Below are positions 32,452 through 41,103 of a stretch of DNA of 64,000 nucleotides, in pieces (position 1 is the first letter of the stretch; each line of letters begins with the position of its first letter). Position numbers and translations under genes: made by a program. Below the pieces are notes generated by a model. The model saw only the letters and a list, made by a program, of their open reading frames with translations, did not search any database and was not told the DNA's origin. The stretch covers positions 124,001-188,000 of the forward strand of contig JAYQMT010000005.1 in NCBI GenBank assembly GCA_038143955.1, in the 5' to 3' direction. This DNA is from Porticoccus sp038143955 (GTDB taxonomy: Bacteria > Pseudomonadota > Gammaproteobacteria > Pseudomonadales > Porticoccaceae).

Positions 32452-33710
32452 ATGTCATTCGCTAATCTTGGCCTGTCAGCCGATATAGTTCGTGCTGTTT
32501 CTGAGCAAGGTTATAGCCAACCTACACCAATTCAAAAAAAAGCTATTCCCATAGCATTGAAAGGCTTAGATATTCTTGCGGGAGCACAAACAGGAACGGG
32601 TAAAACAGCTGGATTTACCTTACCTATGCTCCAGATATTGAGCCAGTATAATCAAGAAAAAGGTTATCGACCTATCAAAGCACTAATAGTTACCCCAACA
32701 AGAGAGCTTGCTGCACAAGTATCAGATAACGTCACAAATTATAGTAAATATCTGAAAATAACATCTACGGTTGTTTTTGGGGTGTAAAGATAAACCCCCA
32801 GATTAAAAAATTACGCTCGGGTATAGATATCTTAACAGCTACACCTGGACGTCTTCTCGATCATGCTAATCAAAAAACAATAGATCTTTCTAAAATAGAA
32901 ATACTTGTATTAGATGAAGCAGACCGAATGCTAGATATGGGGTTTTTACCAGATATAAAGAGAATTTTAGATTTATTACCAAAGAAACGTCAAAATCTCC
33001 TCTTTTCAGCTACTTTTTCTAATGATATTAGGAAGCTTGCAGATAGACTATTAAATAAACCTAGGCTAATAGAGGTTGCCCAAAGAAATACAACTGCTGA
33101 AAGAATAGAGCAGGTCGTTTATTTAGTGGATAAAGGAAGAAAACGTCAGCTACTTTCATTTTTGATTGGCTCTGGAAACTGGAAGCAGATTTTGGTGTTT
33201 ACTCGCACAAAACATGGAGCGAATAGACTAACTAAACAGCTCGAAGCAGATGGACTGAAGTCAGCGGCTATTCATGGAAATAAAAGTCAAGGAGCAAGAA
33301 CTAAAGCATTATCTGATTTCAAGAACGGAAGTATACGTGTACTTGTGGCAACTGATATTGCAGCTCGCGGCCTTGATATTGATCAACTGCCACATGTCGT
33401 AAATTTTGAGTTACCAAACATCCCAGAGGATTATATCCATCGCATTGGTCGTACTGGAAGGGCCGGTAATGAGGGTGAAGCACTATCATTGGTATGTATA
33501 AATGAATATAAATTATTAAGAGACATAGAGAATCTTTTAAAATTTAATATCCCAAAAAAACAAATTGATAGTTTTTCACCGGGTCCTGCGATAAAAGCTA
33601 TGCCAAAAGATAGAGTTTTAAAACATAAGGGTAAATCAACAAGATACAATAGAAACAAGCCGCAGGCAAAGCAAGATATATGGCGACGAAGTTCTAAGAG
33701 GAGTTTTTAG
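32452..33710 (+). CDS. rhlE: DEAD-box RNA helicase, RhlE-like (frameshifted)
   Basis: MSFANLGLSADIVRAVSEQGY followed by PTPIQKKAIPIALKG is the RhlE-type start. Motifs: AQTGTGKTAGF, PTRELAAQV, VLDEADRMLDMGFLPD, LFSATF, HRIGRTGRAG. The C-terminus is basic and probably disordered (KGKSTRYNRNKPQAKQ). One break in GGGG at about 32779-32782 is repaired by one G (VFGGVKINP), giving about 420 residues. It ends just before a strong terminator. Confidence 0.88.
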
Positions 33711-33732
33711 AATAGCAATAAATAACAGTTAT

Positions 33733-33763
33733 AAAAAAAGCGTGAAAGATTCACGCTTTTTTT
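33733..33763. terminator. Bidirectional intrinsic terminator between rhlE and the cold-shock gene
   Basis: An eight-base stem AGCGTGAA / TTCACGCT with a three-base loop is flanked by A7 on the left and T7 on the right. It can therefore end transcripts from both convergent genes. Confidence 0.9.
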
Positions 33764-33795
33764 GCTGAGTCCAAATTTTTATCTATAAATAAAAA

Positions 33796-34005
33796 TTAGC
33801 TTATTACAGTAATGTTCTCAGCTTGAGGGCCTTTCTGACCTTCTGTAACTGTAAATTCTACTTTTTGTCCTTCCATTAAAGTTTTAAAACCTTCGGCAGC
33901 TATTGCGCTAAAGTGAGCAAAAACATCAGGACCAGACTCTTGTTCAATAAATCCGAACCCTTTTGCTTCATTAAACCATTTAACTGTACCAGTAGTAGTA
34001 GACAT
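33796..34005 (-). CDS. Cold-shock domain protein, CspA family
   Basis: A 69-residue single cold-shock domain. The RNA-binding motifs RNP1 (KGFGFIEQ) and RNP2 (VFAHFSAI) are intact, after the standard GTVKWFNEAKGFGF start. Such proteins bind single-stranded RNA or DNA and melt RNA structure. The gene has its own promoter and a leader of about 157 nt, the hallmark of cold-regulated csp mRNAs, and ends at a bidirectional terminator. The two helicase genes next door suggest a local RNA-structure theme. Confidence 0.95.
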   Translation of the reverse strand: MSTTTGTVKWFNEAKGFGFIEQESGPDVFAHFSAIAAEGFKTLMEGQKVEFTVTEGQKGPQAENITVIS

Positions 34006-34162
34006 AACTTTATCCTTGTAAAATCATTAGTAATTTAAGTCTATATTAAAGACCATTATTTGCTGAAATGTGTTGCTATTACTTATGAAGAACCGGACGA
34101 GCTACTAACTAAAGGTAAGACATCGAGATGGCGTACATAAATATAAGACGTACTTTCAAGCT
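34006..34162 (-). promoter_or_regulatory. Long 5' leader of the cold-shock gene
   Basis: The predicted transcript starts near 34162, giving about 157 nt of untranslated leader, close to the 159 nt of E. coli cspA. Near its 5' end GUACGU and AUGUAC can form a six-pair stem (one G-U) with a nine-base loop. Temperature-dependent refolding is inferred from the E. coli precedent, not shown here. Confidence 0.5.
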
Positions 34163-34168
34163 ATAAAT

Positions 34169-34196
34169 ATTATATACCAGTTTTTTTTGGAGTCAA
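34169..34196 (-). promoter_or_regulatory. Sigma-70 promoter of the cold-shock gene
   Basis: On the minus strand TTGACT and TATAAT are separated by 16 bases. This is the best canonical promoter seen in the window, and it lies just downstream of the cupin stop codon. Confidence 0.7.
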
Positions 34197-34242
34197 TGAA
34201 TTAAAATAATTTTTAATATAAATACCAATGACTTGCGTTTTT

Positions 34243-34575
34243 TTAGCCTTCTGGAAACATAACTAGTAAAACACAACCAACCTTTGATTGAGGCACATGA
34301 GCTGATCCCTTTGGATGATGCAAGAACGTACCGGCTTGGTGGTCTTCTCTGCCATCATTAAAAATTCCAGATAAAACATATACTTGTTCAGGACCGTGTT
34401 CATGCACATCAAGTGCTGCATAATTAGCTCCTGGTTCAAATTCATAAACATCAACACGTTTATTGTCATCTCCAGTCCAAAGATTTCTGACAGTAATTCC
34501 TGGTGCTCCTTCAATAGCCTCAATATCTCTCCAGTTGCATTTGCTTACTCCTTCAAAATTCATTCCATTTATCAT
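34243..34575 (-). CDS. Small cupin-domain protein, ChrR-like
   Basis: 110 residues forming one cupin barrel. Metal-site motifs are visible as DVHEHGPEQVYVLSG (motif 1, HxH-like with Glu) and GTFLHHPKGSAHVP (motif 2). The pattern resembles the cupin of ChrR-type anti-sigma factors, but the N-terminal zinc-binding anti-sigma domain is missing and no ECF sigma gene is adjacent, so a regulatory role is not supported. A small metal-dependent enzyme or binding protein is equally possible. AAGAGG about six bases before ATG is a good ribosome-binding site. Confidence 0.75.
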   Translation of the reverse strand: MINGMNFEGVSKCNWRDIEAIEGAPGITVRNLWTGDDNKRVDVYEFEPGANYAALDVHEHGPEQVYVLSGIFNDGREDHQAGTFLHHPKGSAHVPQSKVGCVLLVMFPEG

Positions 34576-34755
34576 GTGAAACCTCTTGTAGAATTAAATT
34601 ATAGATTTATTATATTATAACTGATATTTATTTTTATGTATTTCTTATAAATAAGAATGATAATTGGTTAGGAAAAGGAAATAGCTTGTATTGTATAGAT
34701 ACATTAATTAATCAATAAGTTGATTACTAGGTCTGGGCAATAAGTTTTTTCTTAC

Positions 34756-35052
34756 TTAGTTTCCACCATATTTTTTCATAATTATAAAATATGGTTTTCC
34801 GTGGCGATGCTGGTTTATTATGGTTGTAAAGCTTTTCCCCGCTGCATTTTTTGCGTTAATATTGTAGCCTTTCTCAAGAAAAAAACCTACGAAGGTATCA
34901 AAATTATCTATATTCATACCTCGATAAGCTTTCTCTAATAGATGAAAATCTGGATTTGCATTTTGTGGCGGATGAAAGTCCAAAAAGGTCTTAATCCTCT
35001 CATCGTCAAATACTTCGCCTAAAACTTTTTCTTTATCTTTTAATATAGCCAT
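34756..35052 (-). CDS. PA4642 family protein of unknown function
   Basis: 98 residues from ATG 35052: MAILKDKEKVLGEVFDDERIK, then a mid-section ending LLEKAYRGMNIDNFDTFVGFFL. The pattern matches the small PA4642 family of Pseudomonas and relatives, with an ankyrin-like tail (GYNINAKNAAGKSFTTII). No function is known. The frame is open to 35082, but the internal ATG gives the family-type N-terminus. It is 20 bases downstream of gatB on the same strand. Confidence 0.75.
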   Translation of the reverse strand: MAILKDKEKVLGEVFDDERIKTFLDFHPPQNANPDFHLLEKAYRGMNIDNFDTFVGFFLEKGYNINAKNAAGKSFTTIINQHRHGKPYFIIMKKYGGN

Positions 35053-35071
35053 GAGTTTATTTTCTATTTTT

Positions 35072-36537
35072 TTAAAGTTCAATATTATTGATCAACTTGT
35101 TAAGTTTTCCTCTTAAAACTTCGTTAACCTGCTTTGGGTTTGCCTGCCCCTTAGAAGCTTTCATAACCTGCCCTACGAAATAACCTAACATTTTTGAACG
35201 TCTAGGTTCCTCTGCCCTCAGATAATCATTAACCTGATTTGGATTAGTTTTTATAATATCGATGACTAGTGATTCGATAACACTACTGTCTGATACTTGC
35301 TTTAAACCTCTCGAACTTATGATATTATCTGGATTGCCGTTACCTTTCCACATCTCATCGAAGACTTCTTTTGCCATCTTTCCTGAAATAGTATTATCTA
35401 AGATCCGACAAATCATTTCTGCGAGATCTTTTGGTTTAATAGGACATAGGGTAACAGTTAAACCAGTTGAATTAAGGCGAGCTAAAAATTCTCCCAGTAT
35501 CCAATTTGCTGCGATCTTCGCATCTCCACTTTTTTTAGCTACAACCTCAAAATATTGACCTAAAAGTTGATCACTGCTTAATATATTGGCATCGTAATTT
35601 GAAAGAGAGTATTGTTCTATGAATCTTTTACGCTTTGCTTCTGGCAGCTCTGGCAAAGTACGACGAATCTCTTCGATGTATTCATCTTCTATAATAACAG
35701 GCAGGAGATCAGGGCATGGAAAATACCGATAGTCGTTAGCTTCTTCTTTGCTTCGAAGTGATTTTGATTTTTTAGTGTCCCCATTAAATAGCCTTGTTTC
35801 TTGCACTACTTTTTTTCCATCCTCTATTAGGTCAATTTGTCGCTGAACCTCCATATCAATGGCTTCTTCCATAAATTTAAAAGAGTTTAAATTTTTAGTT
35901 TCTGTTCTAGTCCCAAGGGTTTCTCCAGGTTTACGAATTGAAATATTTACATCAAATCGCATGGAACCTTGCGCCATCTCTCCATCACAAATTCCAAGGG
36001 AAGTAACAATACTATACAGTTTTTTAGCGAACAAAGTTGCTTCTTCTGCGCTACTTAGATCTGGCTCTGAGACAATCTCTATCAGGGAGTCCCTGCCCGA
36101 TTTAAATCTATACCAGTCATCTCTTGAAATTCTTCATGTAGAGATTTGCCTGCATCTTCTTCTAGATGAGCATGATGGATTCTGATTGTTTTTCTTGTAC
36201 CATCTGATAATTCAATATCAATATTTCCCGACCCCACAATAGGCTTTTCAAGCTGCGTAGTTTGATAACCTTTTGGAAGGTCTGGGTAAAAGTAGTTTTT
36301 ACGCTCAAAGATTGAGCACTTTTCAATATCTGCATTTATAGCCAAACCGAACATAATTGCTTGACGAAACGCCTCCTCATTTGGAGTAGGAAGCGTACCA
36401 GGCATCCCCAAGTCTAGAGCAGATGCTTGTGTATTTGGTTTTGAGCCAAAGGCAACACTCGAGCCTGAGAAAATTTTGGATTTAGTGGCAAGCTGAACAT
36501 GTACCTCGAGACCTATAACAGTTTCCCATCCCATCAT
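35072..36537 (-). CDS. gatB: Asp/Glu-tRNA amidotransferase subunit B (frameshifted)
   Basis: GatB is the kinase/transamidase subunit that converts Glu-tRNA-Gln or Asp-tRNA-Asn to the amides. The start GWETVIGLEVHVQLATKSKIFSGS and FYPDLPKGYQTTQ are signatures. The break lies at CCC (minus strand, about 36084); one extra C gives NRAGTPLIEIVSEPDL. The C-terminal YqeY-like domain ends VNEVLRGKLNKL. About 489 residues. The gene overlaps gatA by four bases. Confidence 0.95.
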
Positions 36538-38033
36538 TCGAGCCTCATTTTGCTTGTACTTTCTATCTTTTCGTCTTTAGGATAGTTTTGATGCCAATCT
36601 GTAATAGTTTGATATTGATGCGCAACATTAAGTATTAGTGCTTCTCTGAAGTAGTTACCTATGATTTGTATACCGACAGGTTTTTTTTCCACTAACCCAC
36701 ATGGGATAGACATGCCCGGTAATCCGGCTAGGTTAGTGGCTATAGTAAAAATATCTTCTAGATACATTTCAACGGGATCATTTTTTTTTGCGCCAAACTC
36801 GAAGGCTGGATTTGGGCATGTGGGACCTATAATTACATCAACTTCATTAAATGCTGAAACAAAGTCTTGTTTTATTAGTCGTCGAGCTTGCTGCGCTTTT
36901 TTATAGTATGCGTCATAGTATCCAGCTGAGAGACAGTAAGTGCCGACTAATATCCTACGCTTAACTTCATCTCCAAAACCCTCGGCACGACTTCTCGTGT
37001 ACATATCATTTAGATCTTTTGGATTTTCGCACCTATGCCCATAACGTACGCCATCAAATCTAGAAAGATTTGATGATGCCTCTGCTGGCGCAATGACATA
37101 GTAAGCTGGAACAGCAAGATGACTATGAGGAAGACTAATAGGCACTAATATTGCACCTTGTTTTTCAAGCTGAGATAGAGCTTCTAAAACTGATTTTTCA
37201 GTTTCAAGGTTAAGACCATCCTGAAAGTATTCTTTTGGGACCCCTATTTTTAAACCATTAATTGAACATAATATTTTTTCTGTATAATCTGGTGTTATTA
37301 TATTTGCAGATGTAGAGTCTTTAGAGTCATAGCCTGCCATTATCTTGAGCATTAAGGCGCAATCTTCTGCTGTCTTTGCCATTGGTCCTGCCTGATCAAG
37401 GCTTGAGGCAAAAGCTATCATCCCCCATCGTGAAACTCTTCCATACGTTGGTTTCAGCCCACTTATTCCACAAAGAGCTGCTGGTTGTCGAATTGATCCA
37501 CCAGTATCTGTGCCTGTTGCGCCAGGCGAAATTTGGGCTGCAATAGCTGCGGCAGACCCTCCGGAAGATCCCCCAGGAACTGTTCTAATATCCCAAGGAT
37601 TTTTTACTGCTCCAAAATAACTAGTTTCGTTGGATGAGCCCATTGCAAACTCATCCATATTAGTTTTGCCTAAAACTACAGCCCCTTCAGAAGAAAATTT
37701 TTCTACCACAGTCGCATCATAGGGTGGAATAAAATTACCTAGCATTCTTGAACCGCAAGTAGTGCGCAAACCTTCCGTACAAAAAATGTCTTTATGCGCT
37801 ATAGGAACACCACAAAAATCTGAGAATTCACTAGTCGCTCTTTTTTCATCTGCTATTTTGGCTTGCTTTAAAGCCGATTCTTCACAGATAGTAATGAAGC
37901 AATTATAGATGCTATTAAGTTTTTTTATGCGATCTAAGAAATGCTGAGTAATTTCTACACTGGAAAATTCTTTTGCATTTAACGCAAAGATAATTTCAGC
38001 AATAGTTTTTTCATGTATGTCTTGACTGCTCAT
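36534..38033 (-). CDS. gatA: Asp/Glu-tRNA amidotransferase subunit A
   Basis: The amidase subunit hydrolyses glutamine and feeds ammonia to GatB. The Ser-cisSer-Lys catalytic set is visible: Lys in GVPIAHKDIFCTEG and the Ser residues in PGGSSGGSAAAIA with GTDTGGSIRQPA. 499 residues is slightly longer than usual (about 485). It is intact and sits between gatC (13 bases upstream) and gatB. Confidence 0.97.
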   Translation of the reverse strand: MSSQDIHEKTIAEIIFALNAKEFSSVEITQHFLDRIKKLNSIYNCFITICEESALKQAKIADEKRATSEFSDFCGVPIAHKDIFCTEGLRTTCGSRMLGNFIPPYDATVVEKFSSEGAVVLGKTNMDEFAMGSSNETSYFGAVKNPWDIRTVPGGSSGGSAAAIAAQISPGATGTDTGGSIRQPAALCGISGLKPTYGRVSRWGMIAFASSLDQAGPMAKTAEDCALMLKIMAGYDSKDSTSANIITPDYTEKILCSINGLKIGVPKEYFQDGLNLETEKSVLEALSQLEKQGAILVPISLPHSHLAVPAYYVIAPAEASSNLSRFDGVRYGHRCENPKDLNDMYTRSRAEGFGDEVKRRILVGTYCLSAGYYDAYYKKAQQARRLIKQDFVSAFNEVDVIIGPTCPNPAFEFGAKKNDPVEMYLEDIFTIATNLAGLPGMSIPCGLVEKKPVGIQIIGNYFREALILNVAHQYQTITDWHQNYPKDEKIESTSKMRLE

Positions 38034-38046
38034 ATATTACCTTTAA

Positions 38047-38334
38047 TCAGTCAATTACTTTAGGTACAAGATATAGCCCATTTTTTGCTAAAGGAGCTAG
38101 ATCTTGGAAGGTTTGTCGCTGATCAGATTCAGTTACCTCGTCTGTACGCAAACATTGAAATGCATCTGTAGGATGAGCCATTGGCTGAATATCGTTAGTC
38201 TTTTCTGCACCGAGTTGGTCAATTAAACAAAGTACATCTGTGATGCTTTTTGTAGTTTCTTTAATTGTTTCTTCGTTTAATTGTATACGAGCTAATTCAG
38301 CGAGCTTCATAATTTCTTTATGATTAATTGTCAT
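38047..38334 (-). CDS. gatC: Asp/Glu-tRNA amidotransferase subunit C
   Basis: 95 residues: KEIMKLAELARIQLNEETIKE and the late FQDLAPLAKNGLYLVPKVID are the standard GatC ends. It stabilises GatA on GatB. First gene of gatCAB, divergent from mreB across a 294-base gap, as in Pseudomonas. Confidence 0.95.
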   Translation of the reverse strand: MTINHKEIMKLAELARIQLNEETIKETTKSITDVLCLIDQLGAEKTNDIQPMAHPTDAFQCLRTDEVTESDQRQTFQDLAPLAKNGLYLVPKVID

Positions 38335-38628
38335 AGTATTATATCTATTGGTTGTTAATAGCTTTATATTAATAAAAACATGATTTGACTCAATTTTTTC
38401 AAAAATAAAGTTGAAGATTGAGGTATCACATTCATTAATTCAGCGGTATTATACGTTAGTATGTGAATTTTAATATTAATTTAAATTGTACTCAAAATTT
38501 CCTTTTAAGCTATTTTTCATAAAAGAACATAGATCTTGCTCTCGCATCCAGTGATTGTTAGAGTTAACTTAGTCTTTTAGTGCAATTGAAATATGTTGTA
38601 TTAAAAAAGGAAAATCAAGGAGGATAGA

Positions 38629-39660
38629 ATGTTTAAGCGTTTGCGAGGTATGTTCTCTAGCGATGTTTCTATTGATTTGGGAACAGCGAACACGCTGATA
38701 TATGTCAAAGAAAAAGGTATTGTCTTAAACGAACCTTCTGTAGTAGCAATACGACATCATAATGGACAAAAAATTGTTGATGCAGTTGGTGTTGAGGCTA
38801 AGCGAATGCTTGGTCGAACACCAGGTAATATAACTGCAATTAGACCATTAAAGGACGGCGTTATAGCTGACTTTCAGGTCACAGAAAAAATGCTTCAATA
38901 TTTTATCAAAAAAGTACATGCTCATAGTTTTATACCCCCAAGCCCTAGGGTGCTTATTTGCGTTCCTTGCGCAGCTACAGAAGTCGAGAAAAGAGCTATT
39001 CGTGAGTCTGCTTATAGTGCGGGTGCAAGAGAGGTTTACTTAATTGAAGAACCGATGGCAGCTGCTTTAGGTGCTGGTCTTCCAGTAAGTGAGGCTTGTG
39101 GCTCAATGGTGGTTGATATTGGAGGTGGTACCACTGAAATCGCTATTTTGTCGTTAAATGGAGTTGTTTTTTCTGACTCAGCACGTATTGGCGGTGATCG
39201 CTTTGATGAGGCAATCAGTAATTATGTCAGGAAAAATATGGTAGCGTTATTGGTGAAACAACATCTGAGAAAATTAAGTTTGAAATAGGGAGTGCTTACC
39301 CCCAAAGATGTGTTAGAAATCGATGTACGAGGACGGAATTTGGCTGAAGGTGTTCCAAAGGGCATTACGCTTAATAGTGACGAAATTTTAGAGGCGCTTC
39401 AAGAGCCATTGTCTGGAATAGTGCAGTCCGTTAAAAGAGTTTTAGAGCAATCACCACCTGAGCTTGCTTCAGATATTGCTGAAACTGGAATTGTGCTAAC
39501 GGGTGGGGGTGCTTTGTTGCGTGATTTAGATCGTCTCCTTGCTCATGAGACTGGGTTACCAGTGATTATAGCTGATGATCCCCTAACCTGTGTTGCAAGA
39601 GGTGGTGGTAGGGCTCTTGAGACAATGGAGCGACGACATATGGATGTTATGTCACATTAA
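38629..39660 (+). CDS. mreB: Rod-shape protein MreB (two frameshifts)
   Basis: MreB is the actin-like filament that guides lateral wall synthesis. VSIDLGTANTLIYVK (phosphate 1), MVVDIGGGTTEIAIL (phosphate 2), IEEPMAAALGAGLPV and VLTGGGALLRDLDRLL are all present. The first break near 39237 is repaired by one T (RKNYGSVIGETTSEKIK); the second, in a CCCCC run near 39300, by removing one C (GSAYPKDVLEI). About 344 residues (E. coli 347). AAGGAGG about six bases before ATG is an excellent ribosome-binding site, fitting high expression. Confidence 0.95.
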
Positions 39661-39692
39661 AAGCTTAAATTAATGTAATTTTTTCTTGAATA

Positions 39693-40563
39693 ATGAAAAT
39701 AGCGGTGTGTCGATATAAAAAAAATTTTTTCTAATGGCCACTCAAATGCCCGACGAATGTTAATCTTGATTTTCGTTGCCTCTTTTTTACTTCTAATTGA
39801 TTCTACTACACAGTGGCTGAAACCAGTACGCATTTGGTTTTCCGGAACCGTAAAACCAGTCTACTCATTAGCACTTTTTCCTAACTGGGCTGATGAGTTG
39901 ATAAGTAACATTCATAGTACCTCGTCTTTGAAAGAAAAAAATAAGCTCCAAAACATAGAATTATTGGTTTTAAAAGCACGCCTCCAAAAAATGGCAGAAC
40001 TGTCCTCCGAAAACCTTCGCCTCAGGAATTTATTGCATGCTTCAGAACTATTACAAAACAATGTTTTAGTCGCTGAGTTAATAGGGCAATCACTTGATCC
40101 CTTGAGCCATACTATCTTGATTAATCGAGGGGAAGACTATGGGGTATTTAAAGGTCAGGCGATACTTGATTCTGAAGGCCTTATGGGCCAAGTTATAGAA
40201 GTATATAAATCTAGTAGCAAAGTCCTCTTGATCAGCGATAGTTTGCACGCAATGCCCGTAAAAATTTCACGAAATGGCGTGCGTTTTATCGCAGAAGGAA
40301 ACGGAAACTTTAGAAATTTAACTTTACGTTATGTGTCCCCATCCTCAGAGATAATTGTAGGTGATCTATTAGTCAGTTCTGGTCTTGGTAAACGTTATCC
40401 AGCTGGATACCCCGTTGGTTTGATAACCTCAATAAATCCAATAAAAGGGAGCCCTTACTTGAATGTGAATGTCAAACCTACAGCGCAATTGGATAGAAGT
40501 CGATACTTGTTATTAGTCTCCCAGAGTATAGAAAAATTTAAAGTAGGTCAGGATGAAAAATAA
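39693..40563 (+). CDS. mreC: Rod-shape protein MreC
   Basis: MreC is the bitopic periplasmic partner of MreB and PBP2. A single membrane helix (LILIFVASFLLLIDSTT) precedes a coiled coil (about LKEKNKLQNIELLVLKARL) and the beta domain (GQAILDSEGLMGQVIEV). The clear frame begins at ATG 39757, but residues like KKIFSNGHSNARR, typical of MreC N-termini, lie in frame upstream. ATG 39693 reaches them if one A is removed from the A8 run at 39717-39724. It overlaps mreD by 11 bases. Confidence 0.9.
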
Positions 40564-41020
40564 TAGTTTTTTTTATGTTGGCATATCATTATTTTTTGGG
40601 TTGTTGCTCCAGATTTTCCCGATAAATAATGTCACTGCATTCTGGAGACCTCAGTTCTTATTAATGACCACTATTTATTGGATATTTAAAAACCCATCCC
40701 AATATGGTGTTCGGTTTGCTTGGCTTATAGGGATAATATTAGATATATTTGCAGGAGAAATGTATGGTCGATACGCAATAGGTTTTTCATTTTGTGCCTA
40801 CATCTTAATTGTATTAAGCAAACGTATACAGCACTTCAATTTGCTGCATCAAGCGCTACTGATGTTCTTTGTGGTTCTATTAAACCAATTATTGACATTA
40901 AGTGTATCTCTTTTGTATCGCCCAAGTTGGGACTTAATTGCACTAATTGCTCCAGGGATTACATCTGCATTTGCTTGGCCGATTTTATTATTATTCTTAA
41001 ATAAGATTTTCAATAGATAA
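40553..41020 (+). CDS. mreD: Rod-shape membrane protein MreD
   Basis: 155 residues with about five membrane helices and the family pattern INNVTAFWRPQFLLMTTIYW, then LIGIILDIFAGEMYGRYAIG (helix with conserved D and G). MreD is the integral membrane part of the elongasome. It overlaps mreC and is followed directly by yhdP; maf and rng, which usually lie between them, are absent here. Confidence 0.92.
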   Translation: MKNNSFFYVGISLFFGLLLQIFPINNVTAFWRPQFLLMTTIYWIFKNPSQYGVRFAWLIGIILDIFAGEMYGRYAIGFSFCAYILIVLSKRIQHFNLLHQALLMFFVVLLNQLLTLSVSLLYRPSWDLIALIAPGITSAFAWPILLLFLNKIFNR

Positions 41021-41103
41021 TTAATTTAATAAAAAATATTTTTATGTCATATGAGATAATAAATTTTGTTTTATAATTAATCATTTAGTTAAGGAGCAGT
41101 TTT

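Noticed and set aside
34650..34680. Fur-box-like AATGATAAT upstream of the cupin gene
   Set aside because: Only one hexamer matches well. The needed second and third hexamers are poor, and AT-rich sequence gives such hits by chance.
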